A model generated the notes under the pieces. That model was not told the origin of the DNA. It saw only the letters and a program-made list of their open reading frames with translations, and ran no database searches. A stretch of 64,000 nucleotides of DNA from Lysobacter sp. S4-A87 (GTDB lineage Bacteria > Pseudomonadota > Gammaproteobacteria > Xanthomonadales > Xanthomonadaceae): assembly GCF_022637455.1 (NCBI RefSeq), contig NZ_CP093341.1, positions 992,001 through 1,056,000 of the forward strand, in the 5' to 3' direction. A program made the position numbers and the translations under genes. Every line of letters starts with the position of its first letter. The first letter of the stretch is position 1. Shown here in pieces: positions 15,684 through 24,183 of this stretch.

Positions 15684-18600
15684 ATGGAGCTTTGGTGGTT
15701 CGCGGGCGGCGCGTGCGTCGCCCTGGCGGTTCGTTTCTTGTTTGGCATCCGGCGCACGCCGCCGGCGGTACCTGCCCCCTCGACCACCGTCGATGCGATG
15801 CCCGACGTCGCGTCTGGCACGGCGACCGATCCCCCCGCGGCCGCGAGCGAGGCACCGGCCGATCGCCTGCATCGCCTGAAGCTGGAACTGGAAGCACAGG
15901 ACGATCGCATCCAGCGCCCGGCCGACCTGGCCGCGCTGCCTGCGTTCGACGAAGGCGTGCGACTGCTGGCCGGCAGTGATTTCAGCGCCGAGGACCTGAC
16001 CAATGCCCTCACCAGCCCCGGCTACGTGCTGCCTTCCATGGCCGCCGCGGCGCTGCGGTCGCGGCCGGATGTCAGCATCGACGCCGCCGTGGCGGCGGCC
16101 CCGAGCCTCGGCGGCTTCGCCCTGCAATTCCTGCTGGCGCACTTGCAGGCCCAGCCCGATGCGGCCGCCCTGCCGCAATTGATGCGGCACGCCCGCGACT
16201 GGTGGTGGGATTTCCAGCCCTGCCGCCTGCGCTTGCGCGACTACCTGCGCTGGGCCGACGCCCACGCCGCCGCGCACGCCACGGTGGCGCCGCTCGACGA
16301 CCTCGACGAGGACGCACTGGAGAAACTGCGCCAGGTCCTGGAGAAGTTCCAGGAGCCGGCACTGGGCGCGGTCCTGGCCCGGGTCGATGCGGACCTGGCG
16401 CTGCGACGCGAACGCCGCGTGCTCAGCGGTTTCGGCCGGGTGATGTCACGCCCGACCGAACGGCGCCGGATCGATCACACCGAGCTGGACCAGAACTGGC
16501 AGCGCCTGCATGACCTGAGCGCCGGCCAGGAACCAACCTCGGTGCTGGTGGTGGGCGAGTCCGGCGTCGGCAAGACCACGCTGATCGACCGCCTCGTCGA
16601 TGGCCTGCTTGGCGAGGGCTGGCTGGTGTTCGAAGCCTCCGCCGCGGAGATCCTGGCCGGGCAGAAGTACATCGGCGAACTCGAGCAGCGCGTGCGCGAA
16701 ATGCTCGGCGTCATGCACCGCAAGCGCGCGTTGTGGCGCGTGCCGGACTTCTTCGACCTGCTGAACAAGGGCAGCCACGACCGCGATCCGCGCGGCATCC
16801 TCGACCTGCTGATGCCGGCGGTGGAGCGTGGCGAGTTGCTGCTGGTCGGCGAACTCACGCCGCGCCAGCTGGCGCAGTTGCTGCTCGCCCGTCCAGCGGT
16901 CAAGCACCATTTCGACATCGTGCAGCTGCAACCCATCGCCGCACCCGTGCTCGGCGAGATCGCAAGCGGCTGGGCCGCGATGCAGGCACATCGCGCCGGC
17001 ACCGGCGTCGCCGACGCGGCGACCCTGGATGAAGCCGCGCGCATGGCCGCCCAGTACTTCCCCGAACAGCACGAACCCGGGCGCACGCTGCGCCTGCTCG
17101 AAGATGCTCTGTCGACCGCGACCGCGGCCGAACCGCCGCGCCTGCCCCTGGACGGCGAAGCGCTGCTGGCGGCGATCGCCAACCGCAGCGGCCTGCCGCT
17201 GGAAGTGCTGGACGACCGCCAGGTGCTCGATCTGGATACGTTGCGCGCGTTCTTCGGCCAGCGCGTGATTGGCCAGCACGAAGCGGTCGAATGCCTGATC
17301 GATCGCATCGCCATGCTCAAGTCCGGCCTGGTGGACAGTTCCCGGCCGGTCGGCGTGTTCCTGTTCGCCGGGCCCACCGGCACCGGCAAGACCGAAATGG
17401 CCAAGGCCCTGGGCGAACTCCTGTTCGGCAGCAGCGAGCGCCTGTTGCGCCTGGACATGAGCGAGTTCCAGTCCGAGGACTCCGCCTGGCGCCTGACCGC
17501 CGACGACGCCAACGGCAGCGCCCGCTCGCTGACCTCGATGATCCGCGCACAGCCATTCTCGGTAGTGCTGCTGGATGAGTTCGAGAAGGCCCACCCCAAG
17601 GTATGGGACCTGTTCCTGCAGGTTTTCGACGACGCCCGCCTCAGCGACCGCAGCGGCAACACGGCCGACTTCCGCCACAGCATCATCATCCTCACCAGCA
17701 ACGTCGGCTCGACCATTTCGCGCAGCGCCGGCCCTGGCTTCACCGCCTCCACGGCCGGCAGCTATTCGCGCAGCCACGTCGAGAAGGCGCTGTTCGAAAC
17801 GTTCCGGCGCGAGTTCCTCAACCGTCTAGACCGCATCGTCCTGTTCAACCCGCTCGATCGTTCGCTGATGCGCGAGATCCTGCACAAGGAGCTCAACCGC
17901 ACGCTGACCCGTCGCGGCCTGCGCAATCGCGACTGGGCGGTGGAATGGGAGCCGTCGGCGATCGAGTTCCTGCTCGACCGCGGTTTCACCCCGGACCTTG
18001 GCGCGCGCCCGCTGCGGCGCGCGATCGAGCACCACCTGCTGGCGCCATTGGCGCGCAGCATCGTCGAGCATCGCGCGCCGCACGGGGGGCAGTTCCTGTT
18101 CGTGCGCAGCGCCGGCGATCACCTCGACGTCCAGTTCATCGACCCGGACGAGGCCCCGGCCACTAGCGGAACTGCGGCGGCGAGCGGGCTTGCGCACGAT
18201 GCCGACCTGCGCGACCTGGTGTACCAGCCGTCGACCGGGCCGGACGCACGCGCCCGCCTGCTCGAACGGCTGCAGCAGTTGCAAAGCGCCGTCACCACGG
18301 ATGCGTGGATCCAGGCACGCGACGCTGATTTCTCGCGCATGGCCCACACCGACTTCTGGTCCGAACCGACGCGTTTCGACGTGCTCGACCGGATCGAGCG
18401 ACGCGACCGCATCGAAAGCGCGCTCGACAGCGCGCAGCGCCTCAGTGCCCGACTCGCCGGGGACGGCGGCAATGGCGAATTCGCCGCGCGCCTGACGCAG
18501 CTGCTGTTCCTGCTCGGCCTGGCGATCGACGCCGTGCTCGAGGGCCGCGCACAGGATGCCCTCATCGACATCAGCGCCAATGAATCCGACCTGCGTCGCG

Positions 18601-19022
18601 ATGGCGCGCAGACGCGGATCTGGTGGCAGCAGGTCCTGGCCATGTACCTGGAATGGGCGCAGCGCCGAAACATGCGGGTGGAAGTACTTGCGCAGGATGC
18701 GCAGCAGTGCAGCGCATGGCTGGCAGTCAGCGGCTTTGGCGCGCTCGACCTGCTCCAGGGCGAGGCCGGCCTGCACGTGATGGAGCAGGAGGCCGAAAAC
18801 CAGGCATCGCGTCGCATCGCGCTGCATGTCCAGGTCGCCGCCGATCTTCCGGGACAGGCACGCCGGCCACTGCGTCGGGATGCCGAGGACCGGCAAATCA
18901 GCCGGCGATACCGCTCCTCGCCCTCGCCGCTGGTGCGCGACACGGCGCGCGGCTGGCGCAGCGGCCGCCTCGACCGCGTGCTGTCGGGCGAGTTCGACGT
19001 CATCAGCGACAACAGCGGCTGA
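15684..19022 (+). CDS. Membrane-anchored double-AAA+ ATPase fused to a release-factor-2-like domain lacking GGQ
   Basis: 1112 residues. One transmembrane helix (about 4-22) is followed by a Pro/Ala linker and a helical repeat-like region (about 60-250). ClpB-like AAA1 has Walker A GESGVGKTT (291-299) and pore loop KYIGE (328-332), but VP stands where Walker B acidic residues are expected (about 353-354). AAA2 has Walker A GPTGTGKTE (563-571), Walker B VVLLDEFEKAHP (D631-E632), the arginine-finger region FLNRLDRI and sensor-2 GARPLRRAIE, but not the GYVG pore loop. Residues about 850-1112 align with bacterial RF2: FWSEP, MYLEWAQRRNMRVEVL, GEAGLH, then the C-terminal VRD..RG....LDRVLSGEFD. The GGQ hydrolysis domain is absent and the stop-codon tripeptide SPF is replaced. 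Start ATG 15684 follows AGGGG; a GTG at 15678 is the alternative. I infer an energy-dependent unfoldase or remodeller recruited to ribosomes or a membrane complex; function unknown. Confidence 0.85.
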   Translation: MELWWFAGGACVALAVRFLFGIRRTPPAVPAPSTTVDAMPDVASGTATDPPAAASEAPADRLHRLKLELEAQDDRIQRPADLAALPAFDEGVRLLAGSDFSAEDLTNALTSPGYVLPSMAAAALRSRPDVSIDAAVAAAPSLGGFALQFLLAHLQAQPDAAALPQLMRHARDWWWDFQPCRLRLRDYLRWADAHAAAHATVAPLDDLDEDALEKLRQVLEKFQEPALGAVLARVDADLALRRERRVLSGFGRVMSRPTERRRIDHTELDQNWQRLHDLSAGQEPTSVLVVGESGVGKTTLIDRLVDGLLGEGWLVFEASAAEILAGQKYIGELEQRVREMLGVMHRKRALWRVPDFFDLLNKGSHDRDPRGILDLLMPAVERGELLLVGELTPRQLAQLLLARPAVKHHFDIVQLQPIAAPVLGEIASGWAAMQAHRAGTGVADAATLDEAARMAAQYFPEQHEPGRTLRLLEDALSTATAAEPPRLPLDGEALLAAIANRSGLPLEVLDDRQVLDLDTLRAFFGQRVIGQHEAVECLIDRIAMLKSGLVDSSRPVGVFLFAGPTGTGKTEMAKALGELLFGSSERLLRLDMSEFQSEDSAWRLTADDANGSARSLTSMIRAQPFSVVLLDEFEKAHPKVWDLFLQVFDDARLSDRSGNTADFRHSIIILTSNVGSTISRSAGPGFTASTAGSYSRSHVEKALFETFRREFLNRLDRIVLFNPLDRSLMREILHKELNRTLTRRGLRNRDWAVEWEPSAIEFLLDRGFTPDLGARPLRRAIEHHLLAPLARSIVEHRAPHGGQFLFVRSAGDHLDVQFIDPDEAPATSGTAAASGLAHDADLRDLVYQPSTGPDARARLLERLQQLQSAVTTDAWIQARDADFSRMAHTDFWSEPTRFDVLDRIERRDRIESALDSAQRLSARLAGDGGNGEFAARLTQLLFLLGLAIDAVLEGRAQDALIDISANESDLRRDGAQTRIWWQQVLAMYLEWAQRRNMRVEVLAQDAQQCSAWLAVSGFGALDLLQGEAGLHVMEQEAENQASRRIALHVQVAADLPGQARRPLRRDAEDRQISRRYRSSPSPLVRDTARGWRSGRLDRVLSGEFDVISDNSG

Positions 19023-19192
19023 CTCGGGGGCCGGCAGGGGCGCAGAAATCCGGCCTGCCTTCGCCCTGGTTGGCCCCGTCGCTCTGCTGACATCTCAACA
19101 GTCGCGGCATGTAGACGCCGCGTGAACGCCTGAACGTTTACAACACCACTGCGCCCGCCACACGGTCGCGGTGCGATTGACCGTGCACGTCA

Positions 19193-19229
19193 ATAGCTTC
19201 CCCCTATCGGGTCATTCGCCAGAAACGAT
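19193..19229 (+). promoter_or_regulatory. Probable OxyR binding site upstream of catalase
   Basis: ATAG-N7-CTAT is exact at 19193-19207. The second half expected at 19215-19229 is degenerate (TTCG-N7-CGAT). The spacing fits the four-half-site OxyR consensus, and the position about 60 nt before the catalase start fits peroxide-induced activation. Confidence 0.6.
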
Positions 19230-19289
19230 TTTCCTTGATCGTTATTCCTCCTTAGCCTCGTAGCCACATCGCCAACGAAGGAACGCGCC

Positions 19290-20798
19290 ATGAGCAACAA
19301 CCCCACCGACAAGCCCGAAAAGACCCCGCTGACCACCGCCTTTGGCGCACCGGTGGTCGACAACCAGAACAGCATGACCGCCGGCCCGCGCGGCCCGGTC
19401 CTGATGCAGGACGTATGGCTGATCGAGAAGCTCGCCAACCTCAATCGCGAGATCATTCCCGAGCGCCGCATGCACGCCAAGGGTTCAGGCGCCTTCGGCA
19501 CCTTTACCGTCACAAACGACATCAGCAAGTACACGCGCGCGAAGATCTTCAGCGCCGTGGGCAAGAAAACCGAGATGTTCGCCCGCTTCACCACGGTCGC
19601 CGGCGAGCGTGGTGCCGCCGACGCCGAGCGCGACATCCGCGGCTTCGCCCTGAAGTTCTATACCGAGGAAGGCAACTGGGATCTGGTCGGCAACAACACG
19701 CCGGTGTTCTTCCTGCGTGACCCGCGCAAGTTCCCGGACCTCAACAAGGCGGTCAAGCGCGACCCGAAGACCAACATGCGCAGCGCGCGCAACAACTGGG
19801 ATTTCTGGACCAGCCTGCCCGAAGCGCTGCACCAGGTCACCATCGTCATGAGCGACCGCGGCATTCCGGCCAGCTATCGCCACATGCACGGCTTCGGCTC
19901 GCACACCTACAGCTTCATCAATGCCGCCAACGAGCGCTACTGGGTCAAGTTCCACCTCAAGACCCAGCAGGGCATCAAGAACCTGACCGATGCCGAAGCC
20001 GCGCAGATCGTCGGCAGCGATCGCGAAAGCCACCAGCGGGACCTGTTCGACGCGATCGAGCGTGCCGAATTCCCGAGGTGGACGATGTACATCCAGGTGA
20101 TGCCGGAAGCCGACGCCGAGAAGGTGCCCTACCACCCGTTCGACCTGACCAAGGTCTGGCCGAAGAAGGACTACCCGCTGATCGAAGTGGGCGTGATGGA
20201 GCTCAACCGCAATCCGGAGAACTTCTTCGCCGACGTCGAGCAGAGTGCGTTTGCTCCGAACAACCTGGTCCCGGGCATCAGCGTTTCGCCGGACAAGATG
20301 CTGCAGGCGCGCCTGTTCGCCTATTCCGACGCGCAGCGTTACCGGCTCGGCGTCAACCACCACCAGATCCCGGTCAATGCCGCACGCTGCCCGGTGCACA
20401 GCAACCACCGCGACGGCGCGATGCGCGTGGACGGCAACTACGGCGGCACCCTGCACTACGAACCCAACAGCTACCAGCAGTGGCAGGAGCAGCCCGAGTA
20501 CCGCGAGCCGCCGCTGAAGATCAATGGCAACGCCGATTTCTGGAACTTCCGCGAGGACGATGCCGACTACTACAAGCAACCCGGCGACCTGTTCCGGCTG
20601 ATGTCGCGCGAGCAGCAGCAGGTGCTGTTCGACAACACCGCCCGCGCGATGGGTGACGCGCCGGAGTTCATCAAGCTGCGCCACATCGGCAACTGCTCGA
20701 AGGCCGACCCGGCGTATGGCGCCGGCGTGGCGAAGGCACTGGGACTGGAATCGGCGGTGGCTGCACAGCGCAGCAACGAACCGATGGAAGCGGGCTGA
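19290..20798 (+). CDS. Monofunctional heme catalase, small-subunit (clade 3) type
   Basis: 502-residue catalase that splits hydrogen peroxide to water and oxygen. The distal histidine is in [13 protein letters not shown], the distal asparagine in [14 protein letters not shown], and the proximal heme-ligand tyrosine in [14 protein letters not shown]. Length, the absence of a C-terminal flavodoxin-like domain and the sequence place it with KatA-type clade 3 enzymes, which usually bind NADPH. There is no signal peptide, so it is cytoplasmic. GAAGGA precedes the ATG. An OxyR-like element upstream suggests induction by peroxide. A strong hairpin follows at 20821. Confidence 0.96.
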   Translation: MSNNPTDKPEKTPLTTAFGAPVVDNQNSMTAGPRGPVLMQDVWLIEKLANLNREIIPERRMHAKGSGAFGTFTVTNDISKYTRAKIFSAVGKKTEMFARFTTVAGERGAADAERDIRGFALKFYTEEGNWDLVGNNTPVFFLRDPRKFPDLNKAVKRDPKTNMRSARNNWDFWTSLPEALHQVTIVMSDRGIPASYRHMHGFGSHTYSFINAANERYWVKFHLKTQQGIKNLTDAEAAQIVGSDRESHQRDLFDAIERAEFPRWTMYIQVMPEADAEKVPYHPFDLTKVWPKKDYPLIEVGVMELNRNPENFFADVEQSAFAPNNLVPGISVSPDKMLQARLFAYSDAQRYRLGVNHHQIPVNAARCPVHSNHRDGAMRVDGNYGGTLHYEPNSYQQWQEQPEYREPPLKINGNADFWNFREDDADYYKQPGDLFRLMSREQQQVLFDNTARAMGDAPEFIKLRHIGNCSKADPAYGAGVAKALGLESAVAAQRSNEPMEAG

Positions 20799-20820
20799 GG
20801 CGCCACGCCGTGCCCACCAC

Positions 20821-20843
20821 GAGGGGAGTCTGAGACTCCCCTC
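20821..20843 (+). terminator. Hairpin after the catalase gene
   Basis: Perfect 10-bp stem GAGGGGAGTC/GACTCCCCTC with a 3-nt loop, 22 nt after the catalase stop. No U-tract follows, so it may stabilise the mRNA end or act as a weak terminator. Confidence 0.6.
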
Positions 20844-20940
20844 GACGTCATCGGGCGAGGCGCGATGACGACTTCACACCATCACAGCCACTGAACGGCG
20901 CAGCGCTAGCATCGGAGCCCCACCCAAAGGACTGACAGAA

Positions 20941-21576
20941 ATGACCACTTCGTTGACCGATGATCTTCTCAACCAGCTGCAGGGACAGCCGCTGGCGCAG
21001 ATCGGACAACAACTCGGACTCTCGCCGTCGCAGGCCACCGGTGCCGTGTCTGCGGCGTTGCCCTTGCTGCTGGGCGCACTCGGTCGCAATGCCGGGCAGC
21101 CACAGGGCGCGCAGGCGCTGTACGGCGCGCTGGAACGCGATCACGCCAGCCTCGACCTCGGCAGTGTGCTCGGCTCGGTGATGGGCGGCGGCGGCGCTGG
21201 CGCAGGTGGCCAGATCCTCGGCCACATCTTTGGCGCGCGCCAGCAAGGTGCTGCGCAGGGACTCGGTGCCGCAACCGGGCTTGGCAGCAATCAGGCCGGC
21301 ACGTTGCTGCAGGTGCTTGCCCCGATCGTGATGGCCTATCTGGCCAAGCAGGTGTTCTCCAGCGGCGGCAACACGCTGGCCAGCCAGTTGCCGGCATCGC
21401 CGCAGTCGCTGGAGCAGGCGCTGGGCCAGGAACAGCAGACGATCACCCAGCAGGGTGGCGTCGGAGGCGGCCTGCTCGGTGCGGTGCTCGACCGTGATGG
21501 CGATGGCGACACCGACTTCTCCGACCTGATCGGACTGGCCGGTTCGATGATGGGCGGGAGCGAGCCGAGGCGCTGA
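20941..21576 (+). CDS. DUF937 domain-containing protein
   Basis: 211-residue protein of the DUF937 family. It has the family's helix-rich start (DDLLNQLQGQPLAQIGQQLG), a glycine-rich middle (GGGGAGAGGQILGHIFG) and an APIVMAYLAK helix. The C-terminus carries DRDGDGDTDFSDL, which looks like an EF-hand or dockerin calcium loop, though only one copy is present. There is no signal peptide. AAAGGA precedes the ATG. The molecular function of the family is not established. It stands alone between the catalase and HiPIP genes. Confidence 0.8.
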   Translation: MTTSLTDDLLNQLQGQPLAQIGQQLGLSPSQATGAVSAALPLLLGALGRNAGQPQGAQALYGALERDHASLDLGSVLGSVMGGGGAGAGGQILGHIFGARQQGAAQGLGAATGLGSNQAGTLLQVLAPIVMAYLAKQVFSSGGNTLASQLPASPQSLEQALGQEQQTITQQGGVGGGLLGAVLDRDGDGDTDFSDLIGLAGSMMGGSEPRR

Positions 21577-21612
21577 TCGCGCCCCTCGCAGTGAAGTCCG
21601 GGCATCCAGGTA

Positions 21613-21636
21613 CCGGTCGCCGACCATGGCGACCGG
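21613..21636. terminator. Hairpin between convergent DUF937 and HiPIP genes
   Basis: Perfect 8-bp stem CCGGTCGC/GCGACCGG with an 8-nt loop lies between two converging genes. It has no T-tract, so assignment as a bidirectional terminator is tentative. Confidence 0.45.
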
Positions 21637-21649
21637 ACACGTGCCTGCG

Positions 21650-21994
21650 CTAGCCGGCCTTCTTCGCCCAGGCCGAACACCAGCCTTTCGCCGCGACCGT
21701 GTTCTGCGGAAACATCAGGCACGGGCCGTAGGCCTGCCCGGCGGCGCCCTTGTAGAAGTTGCAGTTCGCGCAGTCGCTGCCGGGCTTGAATAACGGATGC
21801 TTTACGCCGGCGGCGTTCTCGGCATAGCCCAGGGCCTGGGCCTGCGGGTTGGTCAGTGGCAGTTTGGGCAGCGCAGCCGGCTTGCCGGCCGGCGGCTTGG
21901 CCTGGCCTGCCGCCGTGCCCACGGCCAGGGCCGACAGCGCCAGAGCCGCCAGACGGGCAAGGAAACCGCGTCGCGAAGGGTCGTATGCGTTCAC
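21650..21994 (-). CDS. High-potential iron-sulfur protein (HiPIP), Tat-exported
   Basis: 114-residue periplasmic [4Fe-4S] electron carrier. A twin-arginine signal [20 protein letters not shown] occupies residues 7-26. The four cluster cysteines occur as CANC, then PC and WC ([24 protein letters not shown]), the standard HiPIP spacing. The GTG start at 21994 is chosen because GGAGGTG sits just upstream and the next codons lead directly into the Tat signal; the longer upstream frame lacks both. HiPIPs shuttle electrons between the cytochrome bc1 complex and terminal oxidases. Divergent from mtnB with a 100-nt gap. Confidence 0.92.
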   Translation of the reverse strand: MNAYDPSRRGFLARLAALALSALAVGTAAGQAKPPAGKPAALPKLPLTNPQAQALGYAENAAGVKHPLFKPGSDCANCNFYKGAAGQAYGPCLMFPQNTVAAKGWCSAWAKKAG

Positions 21995-22082
21995 GGGGCA
22001 CCTCCAGGCGCAAGTATGCGCCCGCGGCGTTGCCCCGGCGTTGCGGCCCATTGCCGAAACACGGCATTGCCCCCGGTTTCGC

Positions 22083-22094
22083 TACACTTTCGCC
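22083..22094 (+). promoter_or_regulatory. Possible -10 element giving a leaderless mtnB transcript
   Basis: TACACT lies at 22083-22088, six bases before the mtnB ATG, with no Shine-Dalgarno sequence. Transcription would start at or next to the A of the start codon. No good -35 is seen. Confidence 0.4.
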
Positions 22095-22733
22095 ATGACC
22101 ACCCCACTGCCTTACGACCCCCAGCGCCTGGCGCATTGCGCCGGGGAGATCATCGTCAACGTGCGCGAGCTGTCGGAGCTGGGCTGGACGCCGGCGACCA
22201 GCAGCAACTTCTCGCGCCGCATGGACGACCAGTACATCGCCATCACCGTCTCCGGACGCGACAAGGGTCGCCTGACCGAGGCCGACATCATGGTCGTCGA
22301 CCTGGAAGGCAATCCGGTCGCGACCAGCAACAAGTCCTCCGCCGAGACGCTGCTCCACACCCAGCTGTACAAGCGCTTCCCCGAGATCGGCTGCGTCCTG
22401 CACACCCACTCCAAGGTGCAGACCGTGGCCTCGCGCCTGTATTCCGGCCAGGGCCACGTGCACCTGGAAGGCTACGAACTGTTGAAGGCCTTCAGCGGCA
22501 ACACCACCCACGAGATGAGCGTCGAGCTGCCGGTGCTGCCCAACAGCCAGGACATGCACACGCTGGCCGCGCAGGTCGATTGCCTGCTGGACCGCAAGTG
22601 CATGTGGGGCTACCTGATCGACGGTCACGGGCTGTACGCCTGGGGCAAGGACATGCCCGAGGCCCGGCGCCACCTGGAAGCATTCGAATTCCTGCTCGGC
22701 TGCGAGCTTGAAATCAGGAGACTGCAGCGATGA
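22095..22733 (+). CDS. mtnB: Methylthioribulose-1-phosphate dehydratase
   Basis: 212-residue class II aldolase-fold zinc enzyme of the methionine salvage pathway. It dehydrates 5-methylthioribulose-1-phosphate to 2,3-diketo-5-methylthiopentyl-1-phosphate. Family motifs include [13 protein letters not shown], the acid/base glutamate in [16 protein letters not shown], and zinc ligands in VLHTHS and the C-terminal [11 protein letters not shown]. The stop overlaps the start of mtnD by four bases (ATGA), so translation is coupled. Confidence 0.96.
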   Translation: MTTPLPYDPQRLAHCAGEIIVNVRELSELGWTPATSSNFSRRMDDQYIAITVSGRDKGRLTEADIMVVDLEGNPVATSNKSSAETLLHTQLYKRFPEIGCVLHTHSKVQTVASRLYSGQGHVHLEGYELLKAFSGNTTHEMSVELPVLPNSQDMHTLAAQVDCLLDRKCMWGYLIDGHGLYAWGKDMPEARRHLEAFEFLLGCELEIRRLQR

Positions 22734-23287
22734 GCCGCCTGCGCATTTTCAACGAAACCGACACCACCACGCCGACCCTGGCCACGTCCGACCAGGCGGA
22801 GATCGCGCGCGAGCTGCAGCGGATCGGCGTCGCCTTCGAGCAGTGGCAGGCCAGCGCGCCGGTGGCCCCGGGCGATGCACCGGAGACGATCATGGAGGCC
22901 TATCGCGCCGACATCGATCGCCTGGTCAGTGAGCGCGGCTTCAAGACCGTCGACGTGGTCAGCATCGCCCCGGACAATCCGCAGCGCGAAACCATGCGTG
23001 CGAAGTTCCTCGACGAGCACTTCCACAAGGAAGACGAGGTGCGTTTCTTCGTCGCCGGATCCGGACTGTTCACCCTGCACGTCGGCGAGCAGGTCTATGA
23101 GATCAAGTGCGAGCAGGGCGATCTGATCGCCGTGCCCGACAGCACCCGCCACTGGTTCGACATGGGGCCGGAACCGAGCTTCATCGCGATCCGCTTCTTC
23201 ACCGAGCCCGATGGCTGGGTCGGCCACTTCACCGGCACCGACATCGCCCAGCGTTTCCCGCGCTACGAGAAAGGACAGGCGGGCTGA
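22730..23287 (+). CDS. mtnD: Acireductone dioxygenase
   Basis: 185-residue cupin metalloenzyme of methionine salvage. It cleaves acireductone with oxygen to the keto-acid precursor of methionine plus formate (iron form) or to an off-pathway product (nickel form). Metal ligands are seen in [13 protein letters not shown] (two His and a Glu) and the downstream His in [10 protein letters not shown]. It overlaps mtnB by 4 nt. mtnC follows 153 nt later with a REP-like palindrome in the gap. Confidence 0.96.
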   Translation: MSRLRIFNETDTTTPTLATSDQAEIARELQRIGVAFEQWQASAPVAPGDAPETIMEAYRADIDRLVSERGFKTVDVVSIAPDNPQRETMRAKFLDEHFHKEDEVRFFVAGSGLFTLHVGEQVYEIKCEQGDLIAVPDSTRHWFDMGPEPSFIAIRFFTEPDGWVGHFTGTDIAQRFPRYEKGQAG

Positions 23288-23321
23288 GGCCTGGCTGCAT
23301 CCTTCGGCCTACCTTCACACA

Positions 23322-23416
23322 CCGTCATTCCCGCGCAGGCGGGAACCCATGGACGTTCTGCTCCCAGGCGTCCGGCAAGCCACGTCCAAGGATTGCCGCC
23401 TGCGAGGGAATGACGG
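23322..23416. repeat. REP-like element between mtnD and mtnC
   Basis: An imperfect palindrome about 95 nt long. The outer arms CCGTCATTCCC and GGGAATGACGG are perfectly complementary, and an inner hairpin TTCCCGC/GCGGGAA sits in the left half. The left half (TCATTCCCGCGCAGGCGGGA and the following ACCCATGGACGTT) recurs at 36291-36332, with related copies at 24142 and 53544. Confidence 0.85.
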
Positions 23417-23440
23417 GACCGACAGGCAACTGGAAATTCC

Positions 23441-24139
23441 ATGACCACCCGCGCCATCCTCACCGACATCGAGGGCACCACCAGCAGCATTTCCTTCGTC
23501 AAGGACGTGCTGTTCCCGTACGCGCGACGCGCCCTGCCCCGCTTCGTCGCCGCCCGCGGCAAGGAGCCGGCCGTGCGCAAGTGGCTCGATGCCGTCGCCA
23601 CCGAGAATGGCGGCATGTGCGACGACGCCATGATCGTCGAGGTGCTGCAGGGCTGGATCGACGAGGATCGCAAGCACACGGCGCTCAAGGCGCTGCAGGG
23701 CATGATCTGGGCCGACGGCTACAAGGGCGCCGACTTCACCGCCCACATCTATCCCGACGCCGCGCCGGCGCTGCGCGGCTGGCATGCCGCCGGGCTGCCG
23801 CTGTACGTGTACTCCTCCGGCAGCGTCCCGGCGCAGCGCCTGTTCTTTGGCCACAGCGATGCCGGCGACCTGACCACGCTGTTCTCGGGCTGGTTCGACA
23901 CCGAAGTGGGCGGCAAGCGCGAAGCGCAGAGCTACCGCAACATCGTCGAGGCAATCGGCACGCCGGCCGGCGACATCGTGTTCCTCTCCGACGTCGTCGA
24001 GGAACTGGACGCCGCCCGCGAGGCCGGCCTGCAGACCGTGCTGGTCGATCGCTTGCAGGACTATCCGCAGTCTCGACAGGGTGACGCGGCGCACGGGCAC
24101 ACCCGCGTGGAGCGTTTCGACCAGGTCGATCTGGCCTGA
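23441..24139 (+). CDS. mtnC: Enolase-phosphatase E1
   Basis: 232-residue HAD-superfamily enzyme that enolises and then dephosphorylates 2,3-diketo-5-methylthiopentyl-1-phosphate to acireductone, the substrate of mtnD. The nucleophile motif is [23 protein letters not shown] motif II is YSSGS, and motif IV is [12 protein letters not shown]. Together with mtnB and mtnD it gives three consecutive salvage steps. The upstream enzymes (nucleosidase, kinase or isomerase) are not in this window. Confidence 0.96.
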   Translation: MTTRAILTDIEGTTSSISFVKDVLFPYARRALPRFVAARGKEPAVRKWLDAVATENGGMCDDAMIVEVLQGWIDEDRKHTALKALQGMIWADGYKGADFTAHIYPDAAPALRGWHAAGLPLYVYSSGSVPAQRLFFGHSDAGDLTTLFSGWFDTEVGGKREAQSYRNIVEAIGTPAGDIVFLSDVVEELDAAREAGLQTVLVDRLQDYPQSRQGDAAHGHTRVERFDQVDLA

Positions 24140-24141
24140 GA

Positions 24142-24170
24142 TGACGTCATACCGGCGAAAGCCGGGGTGC
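24142..24170. repeat. Short REP-like element after mtnC
   Basis: GACGTCATACCGGCGAAAGC and onward contains the stem CCGGC/GCCGG (24152-24165) and resembles half of the elements at 23322 and 53544. Confidence 0.6.
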
Positions 24171-24183
24171 AGTGGCTGCGGCA

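Noticed and set aside
18150-18260. Possibility that the AAA+ and release-factor parts are two genes joined by error
   Set aside because: The frame is continuous through a plausible linker, no start codon with ribosome binding site or stop lies at the junction, and codon usage does not change. A sequencing error cannot be wholly excluded.
20941-21576. Dockerin or secreted calcium-binding protein
   Set aside because: Only a single DxDxDG-like loop is present and there is no signal peptide; DUF937 similarity explains the rest.
23322-23416. A CRISPR repeat or IS terminal inverted repeat
   Set aside because: No regularly spaced copies and no transposase; the dispersed intergenic copies fit a REP-like element.
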